From contig JAYMSP010000803.1 in the NCBI GenBank assembly GCA_036897095.1, positions 1-40,947 on the forward strand: a DNA stretch of 40,947 nt. The letters are read 5' to 3'. The notes below the pieces were generated by a model. The model did not search any database, was not told the DNA's origin, and saw nothing but the letters and a program-made list of their open reading frames with translations. The translations under genes and the position numbers were made by a program. Shown piece by piece: positions 11,401-22,600 of this stretch (positions are counted from its first letter, which is position 1; each line of letters opens with the position of its first letter). This stretch comes from Plantago elongata. Lineage: Eukaryota; Streptophyta; Magnoliopsida; Lamiales; Plantaginaceae.

Positions 11401-11700
11401 ACAAAACAAAACAAACCGAGTGTTCGCTTAAACTGTAATTGAATTTTCTAAATTTCAATTCGTAACCGAACACTATTCATCTGCATCAGTAAGACAGTAA
11501 CTATTTATTTTTCTTCACTCCATTTTGACCATAACCGGTTTTCTCCGATTTTCTGTAGTAGTAGTAACAATTATTCGTTTACTTCGATGGGAAAAGTTTG
11601 TCTTTTTGCTTTCCACCTTAAACCCCATCAATTGTAACGCCAGCACACTGAATTTCATCCTGTTTTTCTACCAAGATCACTTTTTTTTTCCCTTTCAAGA
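8441..11700. other. Long intergenic region upstream of the fructokinase gene
   Basis: About 3.2 kb with no supported gene. At 8807 the string CAGTGGCGAAGCCA resembles an hAT-type terminus but has no partner. The final 350 bases are pyrimidine-rich and contain TGACTCA near 11302, a possible bZIP site, and should include the fructokinase promoter. No convincing TATA box was identified there. Confidence 0.5.
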
Positions 11701-14179
11701 ATGGCTCTTCATTCAGCTGCTTTGAGTTTCAGCTGTGCTTCCTTGAATCACCAAGTTTCCAGTTCTAATAATCTATTTTTCGGACCTTCTTTGTTTCACA
11801 GGAAATGCACTGTCAAAGGATCAGTTTTTTCTTCACCATCTTCAGCTTCATTACCAAGATTTAGACTTCAAGGTAAGTGATTTGTTAGCTTGTTTTTCTG
11901 TTTATCTCAATTTTGGTAATAGTTCTTGTTAGTATTAAAAATCCATGCTTTTAAGTTTTGGGTGTAAATTAGATACTGTAGTTTGAGGCTTTGAGCTTCA
12001 TTAGTATAACTATCTGGTTAACCGTTGGAAGATACCAAGTTGTGGTGCAATTCTGTATGGATGTCACTTCTTGAAATTCAAAAAGAGCTTACTTTAGGAG
12101 TGATTAGTTAATCAGCTTAATTGGTTGGTTGGTAGGTTTTCTCAGTTGTTTGTTACTATAGGCAGAGCACAGGAAAGTAGTAATGGCACAATGGAAACTG
12201 AAGGATCCCCTCTTGTGGTATGCTTTGGGGAAATGTTGATTGATTTTGTCCCAACTATCAGTGGGCTCTCGCTGGCCGAAGCACCGGCCTTTAAGAAAGC
12301 TCCGGGAGGTGCACCTGCTAATGTGGCGGTTGGTATAGCTCGTCTTGGTGGTGCATCGGCCTTCATAGGCAAGGTACTTGTTGTCACTTTCCAATACTTC
12401 AATAATGGAGATATTTGGTTTGTTCTTGTTAGATTGATGCTGGTAGTCATTAGGTACTAAGATGTTAAGTTCAAGTTGGTACTTTTTTGTTGAAACATGG
12501 AATGAGAATGGCTCTCTCCTAGTGTGAGCTGATGGGTTGACACCTAGATATGATCACTTCAATTTAATTTCAAGTATTTGATCTCTTTTGTTGAATATTT
12601 GTATAATTTGGCATTTCCGTCAGGTGGGCGAAGATGAATTTGGTTATATGCTTGCTGATATTCTGAAGCAGAACAACGTAAACAATGAAGGAATGAGATT
12701 TGACCCTGGTGCACGTACTGCTTTGGCGTTTGTTACACTTAGAAAGGATGGGGAACGAGAATTTATGTTTTACCGCAACCCTAGTGCTGATATGTTACTC
12801 GAGGAGACTGAACTTGACTTGGAGTTGATCAAGAAGGTACACATAACGACCCTGGAAACATAATATTAAGTGGTGGACTTAATCATCTTATTTTACTAGT
12901 CAGATTGATAATTAAATTATTTTGTTTCTGGTAACTGAGTCAGGTTTTCATTTGATTGTTAATATTCTTCAGGCCAAAATTTTTCATTATGGATCTATCA
13001 GCTTAATCACAGAACCTTGTAAATCAGCACACATTGCAGCTGCAAAAGCTGCAAAGGAGGCTGGTGTAATCTTGTCGTATGATCCCAATTTAAGGCTTCC
13101 ATTATGGCCTTCGGCTGAAAGTGCCCGAGAGGGCATCCTTAGCATATGGGACACTGCTGATATTATTAAGGTACCTCGTTCAGTTTGTCATAAGGCTTCT
13201 TTGGTTCTTCAGTAAGCATGGCAGTTATGAGATTTATTACAAATGTGTTGACTTGTGTCTCTCTGCTATGAAACGTCAGATCAGTGAGGAAGAGATAAGT
13301 TTCTTGACAAATGGGGAAGATCCATATGATGATAATGTCGTCCGTAAATTGTTCCATCCAAATCTTAAGTTGCTCCTCGTGACTGAAGGCCCAGAGGGCT
13401 GCAGATATTACACTAAGGTGTGTTTTGGGACTTCGGTTTCAAGTTCAATCCTCATTCAACAGCAGAACTAAGAATCATTTTTTCCCTTTCTTCTTTATAT
13501 CTCGTTTCCTTGTGTTTAAATGAACAATGGTAAATGAACCTGTTTTCTTGTATATCGTCTAACTTAGATGATGTGAACAGGCGGGATGCTTCGTTGGATT
13601 GCTTTTCAATCATGAAATATGCTGATGTCTTTCTCATTTCTTCTGTCGTTGTCCACTGTTATTAATTTCACTGTATAATTAAAGCTGTTGGGATTTATGT
13701 GTTCCAGGATTTTAGTGGAAGAGTGAGGGGTTTGAAGGTGGAACCTGTAGATACCACAGGAGCCGGGGATGCCTTTGTAGCTGGGATCTTGTTGCAGCTA
13801 GCTGCAGATACCTCATTGCTTCAGGTACATGTGGTTCGCAGCCATATTTTTGTATCAACTCATCTACGGTATAAATTCCTCATTTATAAATGGGAATCAA
13901 TACTTTTATGTTTTTGCCACCTTCTCATCAATGAAACCTCGTTGGGAGGTGAAGAAGAGAAGGATCCACGAGTGTATACTCCAGCTTACAGAATCTGAGC
14001 AACAATTCAGCTTTTGAGCATTCTTAAACCTTGAATATTTGCAGGATGAGAAACGTTTATCAGAAGCTCTCAGATTTGCTAATGCCTGTGGTGCCTTAAC
14101 TGTGACGGAAAGAGGTGCCATTCCTGCTTTGCCTACTAAAGAAGCTGTCCATGATGCACTACTCAAGTCAGTGGCATAA
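11701..14179 (+). CDS. Fructokinase, plastid-type (PfkB family), seven exons
   Basis: Phosphorylates fructose to fructose-6-phosphate with ATP. Exons: 11701-11872, 12162-12373, 12624-12836, 12973-13170, 13280-13417, 13708-13824 and 14045-14179. All introns are GT-AG and the frame closes to 394 residues. PfkB signature 1 ([16 protein letters not shown]) starts at residue 106. Signature 2 (DTTGAGDAF) is at 326-334, with Asp332 as the expected catalytic base within the GAGD anion hole. Other family landmarks are [23 protein letters not shown] and [12 protein letters not shown]. Exon 1 encodes about 58 residues rich in Ser, Ala and basic residues with almost no acidic ones, ahead of the conserved domain. 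This is the expected chloroplast transit peptide, so the product corresponds to the plastid isoform of plants rather than the shorter cytosolic ones. The gene looks intact. Localisation is inferred. Confidence 0.95.
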
Positions 14180-14668
14180 ATTCCGTTATTCCCACAACCA
14201 TCAGGTTTATAATTGAAGGCCCAGTATTGAGTGCAGCTCGGACTATCCCAGTTTTCTAGTAGGCGATGGGAGATGAGATTTAGTGTGTAAACGAGCTAAT
14301 GATAGTTCCAATCGATGTAGCTACAGTTGAATCATACTTCAATTGCTAGTATATATATCACGTTTCACATGTAGTAATGCATCATTTGTGAGTAACAAGT
14401 GACAATATTGTCTTGACTGTTGAGAAATAAGAAATGAGAATATCTTTCAGTGATCAGTTATCATTTGATGTTTCTGATTGTTTCTATCATTGGCTTGAAT
14501 ATATCAGTTTATCAGTGATTTACTATTTTAAGAAACATGGTTCATCTTGTTTATGTTGGTAAAACATTCAAACAATTCCAATTTTAGCATCTTTTGTTTC
14601 TCCAGCTGAAAATGTGCATGACCGAAAGTTATCCTTGTCGTAAGGAAATCCATATGTTCTAAACAGTT
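14180..14668 (+). other. Fructokinase 3' region and polcalcin promoter
   Basis: Just under 500 bases separate the two genes. This interval must hold both the fructokinase 3' untranslated region and poly(A) site and the polcalcin promoter. No further gene or repeat is visible. Confidence 0.5.
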
Positions 14669-14675
14669 TATATAG
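14669..14675 (+). promoter_or_regulatory. TATA box of the polcalcin gene
   Basis: TATATAG lies 53 bases before the polcalcin ATG and about 490 bases after the fructokinase stop. The spacing predicts a leader of roughly 20-25 bases. It makes the polcalcin an independent transcription unit rather than part of the fructokinase 3' end. Confidence 0.6.
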
Positions 14676-14721
14676 ACCAAGCTTTAGGTGACTCTTCCAT
14701 TCGGATAGCATACAAGAAAAC

Positions 14722-14976
14722 ATGGCAGAAGATCAACAGGACATGGCTGACCGTGAGAAGATCTTTAAGCGTTTTGACGCAAATGGGGATGGCAAGATAT
14801 CCTCTGATGAGCTGGGAGACACCCTCAAAGGGCTGGGCTCCGTCACCCCTGAGGAAATAAAGCGTATGATGGCTGAAATCGACACTGATGGCGATGGTCA
14901 CATCTCATGGGATGAGTTTAACGACTTTGCGAAAGCTAATAGGGGCTTGATCAAGGATGTTGCCAAGATATTCTAG
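14722..14976 (+). CDS. Polcalcin, two-EF-hand pollen calcium-binding protein
   Basis: Intronless gene for an 84-residue protein of the polcalcin family, the small calcium-binding pollen allergens known from many plants. Two perfect EF-hand loops lie at residues 19-30 (starting DANGDGKIS) and 54-65 (starting DTDGDGHIS), joined by a short linker containing LGSVTPEE. The C-terminus ANRGLIKDVAKIF is the diagnostic polcalcin tail. Length and layout are typical of the family. These proteins are abundant in mature pollen and thought to buffer or sense calcium during tube growth; pollen expression is family knowledge, not visible here. The start is the first ATG after the TATA box. A second in-frame Met at residue 8 is less likely because the acidic N-terminal segment MAEDQQD is usual for the family. 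Confidence 0.95.
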   Translation: MAEDQQDMADREKIFKRFDANGDGKISSDELGDTLKGLGSVTPEEIKRMMAEIDTDGDGHISWDEFNDFAKANRGLIKDVAKIF

Positions 14977-15266
14977 CTGGTTTACAAATTTTGGCATGCA
15001 TTACTCAGTATGGTGATGAGTTTTCTCAGTTTTACTTGTTCATGTAGGAATTGTTGTGATAGCTGATAAGTATTATGATTGTTTTACCATGTAATGTTAA
15101 AGTTTGAGTTGCTAGTAAATTCTATTTTCAAGACATGTATTCAATTTTCTTCTTTTTTCTCTTAGTATTCATAGTATTATTTTTTTTGTTCAACATGGGA
15201 ACAAGAAGTGTGCTTATTAGATACATGGAGTACCTGTCTCAATAAGGTGTCATTAGATACGTAGAA
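14977..15266 (+). other. Polcalcin 3' region
   Basis: AT-rich sequence with T-rich runs at 15140-15190, suitable for a 3' untranslated region. No separate gene is visible. Confidence 0.4.
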
Positions 15267-16224
15267 ATGACGACTGATTGCTTCTTCTGCCCAGCTGATC
15301 CTCCGACTCAAGTTTTCATCGTGGCAAGAAGGGCTGGTATTCTAAATGGCGCGCGGGATGGCATGGTCCCATCTGAGGATGCTCAAGATCCCCGCATTCT
15401 CTACCTAGCCGACAATCTATGTCTCATATTGATTTTTCATTCGAATGGTCTCCCTCTTCTTCAAGGTTAATGACATGAATGAAAAATGTATAAAAAAAAA
15501 GTGTTTTGAGGCGTGAGAAAATTTTAAATTGACGTTAATCAAAATTTATCCGATTCAAAATAATATAAAGTATTATAGTTCGAGTAAGGTCAAATTTTGA
15601 ATAAAAATTTAAATTCGAAGTGATCTGATCCAAAATAAGACGAAGTGTTATAATACAAACATTATATTCCAAACATCGATCCTTTTTTCTGTGTCATATA
15701 ATGAATGCTCTACCGAACCCAAGTGGAATGAGATCACGCAGGAGCCTTGTCAAGGTAATGACGATTAAGAACTATGTTGGAACGGAGATATTTGAACCTC
15801 ACCTGAAGTTATTCGGTTATACCAGTACCCATGAAGGCGAGGTCATGCACAACCTTGACCCGGCTGGGATAAACGTGGCCAACGGAACCCTCGACCTTGC
15901 AAGAGCAAAAGCTGGAGAAATCTTGGATCTGGTAAAGGAGCTCAAACACAGTTGTGACAGATGATGTGTTGAAGGCAAAGTAAAGGTTGTGTGCCGATAA
16001 CTATAACAAGGCCATTCGCAGCGTTGACCACGAAAAGATCTATATGTCACTATGTCAGCACCTTGGGAAGTTGGGAGTACCCTGATCATCCAGTTAATGT
16101 TGATTATGCTCTTGGTGATTTTAAGGAATGCAGACTCAGTTTTCAAAATACCGAGTTTGGAAGTAAGAACGATGAGTTCATCACCAATGTACATTTATAT
16201 GTGGATCTTTCAAGCCGTCGTTGA
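15267..16224 (+). pseudogene. Unrecognised coding-like segments, possibly a decayed gene
   Basis: Three separated open segments on the plus strand have codon-like composition but no family I recognise. At 15267-15470, 67 codons include FIVARRAGILNGARDG. At 15701-15964, 87 codons include EPHLKLFGYTSTHEGEVMHN and LDLARAKAGEILDLVKELK. At 15991-16224, 77 codons include WEYPDHPVNVDYALGDFKEC. They lie in order, are separated by AT-rich DNA that could be intron, and have higher GC than their surroundings. They may be exons of an unknown gene, a captured gene fragment or a pseudogene. No convincing splice sites join them. The cluster ends about 450 bases from the convergent mS29 stop. Confidence 0.3.
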
Positions 16225-16670
16225 GTAGAGACAATACTTAAAAATGTATACTAATGGTAAATGATTAGACTGTAATAAAAATGTCGCAAAAACAATAAAT
16301 TAGTAATACATTTTCCTCTATACTAAATAAAAACTTATCTGCCTTGCTTGTAGTGTCATTTCCCTATACTCGTATGTCTAGTGTAATGGCATGGAGTACG
16401 AGATATGTGAGAAAAAAATAAAAAAATGGTCACAATTTCACAGTTCATGCATGATTAGACGCATTGTGAATTTTCCAACTATCTATTCACGTTATTATAA
16501 AGTAGTGTACATTAATTAAACCGGAATCAGTTGATCTTCTGTAAAATGTGAAGAAAATTATCAAAACCTCGAATCACATTCTACATTCTAATACCTTTAT
16601 CATTATGCAAGAGAAACTACCTCATCTTTCATGATAACTGAGGTGAATAATGCATCACGGTCTTGCCTCA
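16225..16670. other. 3' flank of the mS29 gene
   Basis: About 450 bases lie between the unrecognised plus-strand segments and the mS29 stop codon. They should hold the mS29 3' untranslated region on the minus strand. Nothing else is visible. Confidence 0.4.
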
Positions 16671-19600
16671 TCACCTAATGAAAGGAGCCAGGTGTCTTAT
16701 CTCCGTTCCATTTCCATTGGACAGGAAGAATATCTTCTTCCAGTTTTCATCTGTGAAGGCTTCCCGTTGTATCATTCTTTGCCTGCCATAGGGATGACAT
16801 ATCATCACAAAGATTGCTAAAACATTAGGAAAACACATCCAAAAGGCGACAGACATTGTACTCATCCATATTTACACTTGAGTTTGTGATTCTACTTCCA
16901 GGCTTAATCATGTGCAGAGTGCAGAACAATGCTTTGAACTTCAGACAAAATGAAGACAGGCAGCTTCTAAAATAGAGTGACCTGGCCTAACTACAGAATC
17001 CCGTCCAAACTCTAATTCCCATTTTTATACTATCCATGAATGAGCTAGCATCATCATCAAAATAGAGAAAATATACAAAATATTTATTCTGTGTGAGCTA
17101 GTATAGTCCCAGCCATAGATTAAACGGTCTCAACAGAGAGAAAAGAGTTGCAACAAAGTGACAGAAATTAAGAAGAAATGAGCATATAAAAACCCAATTA
17201 TCACCCAACAAGATAAAGGTTAAAATACACATAAATACGCATGCATACACGTGATTGAGTTCGTATATGCATGCAGGGGTGAAACCAGTAAATTTTGCTA
17301 CTGGGGGCAAACTTAACGATCAAATAAATATTGACGAAGTGTGTGCATTGTGATTTTATGTGCCAATTTTATTTCTTTTTCTTTATATATCACAATCTTA
17401 TATGACACCTCATAATGCATAAAAAAGTGAATTACAATGCATGTGTCTTGAATTACATAGTTTAATATACAGCTTGAACATAAATTATAAGGTGTCATTT
17501 CGTCATAAAAAAGTGAATTACATAAAAATACCATTCATATTTCAGTTTCTTTATAAAGAAAAGGTCAAACACAAAGTCTTGAAGAGACGGGTGTTAGTGA
17601 AATTAAGATAAGATAGACGGATTAATGTTCTCAAGTATATCTACAATATTTTAAACAATATAAATAATATTTTATGAGTGGACATTTTTTATGTATGTAT
17701 ATATCTATGTTCTTACTAAAACCTCCAATGTATTTGAATATAACTGTAATGTTTGTCCGTCTCTTTTAGTCTTTCTATATATAAATTAAAATCGTCTCTC
17801 AGGAGACCTATTCATTGAAGTATGAAATACTTACTTTTTCAAAGCAATGGAAATATTCACATTACATTAGTATAAATTAGGACTATAGCAAATAATTGTG
17901 TAGAAATTATATGGCAATTTCTTTATATTATGATTAATGATGACTTTAAAAGGATTTCATAAATTTTAGAGGGGTCAAAAATAATTTTGAGAAGTGGCAA
18001 ATTATAAATATACAACATATGTGGTCTAAAATTTAAAATTTGAGAGGGGGCAATTGCCCACACTCGGGCCTTATTGGCCTCGCCCCTGTGTGCATGTAAA
18101 CATGTTACAAACTAAGGCTATGTTTTTTTCAACTGAAATTTACTGAACTGAATTAAACTGAATGGAACTGAATGGAACTGAAGTAAACTGAATGGAACTG
18201 AAGTGAAGTAAGGTATAATTATAACTACGCCGAGTTGAACTGAACTGAATTGAATTTAACTGAACTGGAGTGATTTTAAGTTGAAGAGAGCAGAGCCTAA
18301 CAAATAATTCCTGACGTGTGTAATGGGCATCATTCAGGAGCAGTGATACATCATACATGTAAGTGTGCAGGACAGCAGGAGAATCCATTAAGATCATATT
18401 TGATGTACCACTTGTTTCACTGATTGCCAATGAAAAGGTAAAGAAGAAACACACAATATGATACACAGTCAACGGTACAAGATCTTGGTTAGAAAATCGG
18501 ACTTTCAGTGTGGAAACAGGGACAGGATAATAAAGGAGAAGCAAAACAAAGGGAACAGTACTGGTGCATAAAGCACGTTTATTGTCGCTCTATATAAATA
18601 TATGTAGGAATAATTACATATTAGTGATAGTTTCAAAAACTTCTTACACAATAGTAATACATAAAATACTTCTTACAAATTAGTGAGATTCCTTTTATAG
18701 ATTAGTGATTTTGTTCATTTCAGATTCCAAATATTATCATTCTTGCCCCTTTATTACATTGCTAATCAAATCACTCTAATTTGGAAACCAAAAGTCTACT
18801 AAAAACCAAACAAGCCACACACATTTCAGGAATGTAAATTTTGATCTTCAACGACACAGGCATCATAGTAAACGGTACAAGCACCATTTCAAACCACAAG
18901 TATCATATTATAATACCAAAAGCATCATATCAAACTCCAAGCACCAGACAAGCATCAATAAAACTTACAAGCATCATCTGAAACCACCAGACTTTCAAGG
19001 TTTAAACATGATAACATGTTACTACTTACTACCATTTGCAAGCATCAAGTGATGCTTGCTGAAACCGGAGAAAGAAGGATTTAAGAGAATATTGTTCAAT
19101 TAGTGGGCCGGGATTCTAGGAATCTAATTGATTCGAGGCTTATTTGTTTTTGGAGCGAGTAAATTCACAAATACCATTATTAGCTGAGGGTGCTGTAGGA
19201 AACTCAGATATAATAGACTTAAGTTTGTAAGAAAGAAAGTAGGGGTTTTCTATGGTGAGATAGGAGTCGTACTACTTGTTAAAATGAGATAGTAGTCGTA
19301 CTACCGTTAAGATCTAATCTTAACCTTTGATTCTATGTACGACTACTCCTGCCATGTACGACTACTCAGATGTAGTCGTACTAATTAATTTACTAATCTA
19401 CCCATTAAAGTTTGTTTTAGTAAATAATTAAACAATATAATAAATCCCATAAATGTCCCGTAAAAGCGTTAAAATCTTTACAAATCGTGTTTTTTTCTTT
19501 CTCCTCAATACACAACATCAACAGATGCCCAAATGATGCAATTCCAAGAACAATTCCAATCAGCACCATTTAATCGATGCAGCCGTGCAACTTTCCCACC

Positions 19601-22600
19601 CCATTCCGAGCGATGCATTGTTTCGCTACTATAAATTCATGAACTGCTCTTTCAAACCAAAACTTTCGGTTTTACTACAACATACCCAACAATGGCAGGT
19701 TGTTTCTCTTTGTGTTCTTCCTCTTCAGGTATGTAATAAATTCCATCAGCATTATCTATGAGTATCTGTTGAACAACAATCATTGTCCGCTGAGTTTCTT
19801 CTGCGCCTCAATGTGGGTTACTGGGATTTTTGTTTCTAATTAAGTCGTAGTTTGGGGATCCCTTTCGTTTCCTTATCCTTCTGATCCTTATGATCCAACC
19901 AACTGAAGAGTAGATAACGTTGAGTTTGGATCAGCAGGTTAAGGATGGTTAAAGGCCGGCCTCAATATCACAATAATTGCAATTGATTGTTGGATGCTTT
20001 GCTCTCATTGAAGCATAATCGAGTTTAGGTGAAGGTACAGACTACACAGACAATGTCATGCGCTTCGTTTACAGTGAAATTACTTTTCTCGTGCAAAAGT
20101 TTGATGGAATGCTTATGTGAATGATTTGATTTCAATTATTCTGTTCAATCCTTATTTTTATGCTTATATTGTTGCGTAGTTCCATGGGATGGATGTGGTT
20201 ATTTGAATTAGACCTTTAGCATTTATAGTTTCAGAAAGTTTCAAAACGAGTTCCCTGGACATATATATATAGTTCATTATGTTGTTAAATCTCACACTTG
20301 GTAGCTTTTTTCTTTATGTGAGAGAATGATGGATATATTTTGTTGATATGTACATGGGTCCATTAACTCTTCACAATCTTTGACACTTTCACATATAGAG
20401 AATTCCTATCAATAAACTTATGTGTCTCCATCTATAATGATGCATATCCTAAAGCAATTCCCCTGCTTGACTCCCAATTTGTTGCCTAAAAACAAAATCA
20501 ACCAATGTACCAACAATTACAATCGATGTTGTTGTTAATTGTTCATTTACAACCACACTATATTTCCCCTTGACATTGTTGTTACTGCTGTTCCTTCCCC
20601 AATTGTTCATTGCAACAAGTCTAACCTTCGATCTAATGAATTTCTGAAGATGTGTTGCCTGATGATGTTATCCATTATGCTTCTTTCAGTGAGAGTGAGA
20701 ATGTGTAAGTTACATGAGTTCATTTGTTCTGGAATTCCTTGACGAAACAGAAGAACGCAATTGCAGAATGTCATGCCAATGGCGAATAATATATTAACAA
20801 AAAACATGGAGCTGGCCTAGAGATGATCTCTTCGACTTCACTTGAGATTGGAGAAAAATGCAGATGTTGAATTTGTAGGGAGAGATAGGGGGTCTTATGA
20901 TGTGAAGGCTATGGAACATGTTGTTATTCCATGATGTGTTAGAATCCCATCTTCTCCACCCCTGAGAATTGCAGTATGAAAGGTGCGGGCGTTGTTATTA
21001 GTAGCATCTGTTAAAATCGAAGTTCTATTTCAATTTTCAGGCTTTCTTTCAGTACTTTCTCTTTTCTCAATGCAGTTTGAATTGTCAAGTATGCTATTTA
21101 TGATGTTCAATTTATCCTAATTTCAAGTTTTTGGTCTTTATTAATTGCATGCTCTGCTTATATTTGAGAATAATTGGTCAAATATTAGTCTCTTATCCAG
21201 TTTTGGGTTGTTTGTTGATGTGAGCAAAGTTTCCCATTCCAATTTTGTGATATATGCTTCATATATTTTTTAAAGGCATAGTAGCTTTCTACCAAGAAAG
21301 TTGAATTTTATATAGTATTAATTTAGTGGATGGAATTATTCAGTTTCCCTGAGAGCCCTGTGACTTTTAATAATGCATTAAGATCCTACCTGTATAATCT
21401 CACCTTCCCTCCTTCCATGAAGTAATATTTAGATCTGTGGGTAATCAATTATTTAATTACAATTGAAATTCTGGAAAGAAGAAAGGCTAACCTCGATAAG
21501 CGTCGCCTCATATCATGCAAAAATTAGCAAAAATAGTGTCAGTGCATCTTAGATGACCAACCCCTGTGTGGGCATCAAACTGTATACGAGAAACTGCTAG
21601 GAGAAACAATGATACCCGACGGTGGTGAGGGGAACGGGGTGGACACGACTCAGTTCAGAGCATCCATTTTGGGAAAAGGTTGGGGAGTCGATGTAATATA
21701 TAGTCCAGCGAAGCGTGGCTACGGTGCATGTTGTGTAATTTGTTAAGCAGTTACTACAATACTCATCTACAGCTCATAAGCATTTACAGTTGTGGCGCAT
21801 GGCCCAACACTTCGACTTTTTCGAGGCAATGTTCTTGGAGAAGAGGGGCTAAGGTGAAGGACGAACTATTAATTGTCTTTCTCATCAAGCTGTTAGTGTG
21901 GCATTTTTGTTGTTGAGTTTGTTCTACAAAAATATTTTACCTTCATCAACGGGATAAGAGTTTATGGTTTATGTATTGTGAAATATGTTCAACTTACACT
22001 TTTTAGGCTTTATGGTTATTTTATGGTGTTAACGTGTGTGTAAATATTATTGTCCCATGCATTGACTTCTACATGGGTATGGGGGCTTGCCATATAGGGG
22101 TCAAATTGTAATCAAGTCAGAATAGTATTCGTGTTCAAATCCGTCTACTATTCACGAATTATTAAATTTCCCATCTCTTTCTATTGTTGACCTTTAATTT
22201 TTAATTTTCATTTAGCATAACAATTTAAAACTACTCAAAATCTTTTAGGTTTACACTCATCTTTTTACCCTCACACGTATGATATAATAGAGTTACTCTT
22301 CCGAGAGGACGGTCTCCACATAATACATTTAAAGACATATTTATGTACCCATGAAAATGATGGATATTATTAACAAAAATGTCTATATTATTAATATCGG
22401 TGTTTCTCATATTTGAGAAGATATGAATTTCGTTAACAAAAACTACATATATTTTATGTAAAGCATGAACGATTTTCCTATAAATATAAACCATCTCTAA
22501 ATAACTTATCTTCAAACCGTTTCTCATGAGAATATGTGCTATAACCCTATAAATTTTAATTCTACTATTCACAACTCAATTAAAAATAATTATTATTTAT

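Noticed and set aside
12104..12450. Minus-strand frames opposite fructokinase exon 2
   Set aside because: They are antisense shadows of a well-supported exon with no family match.
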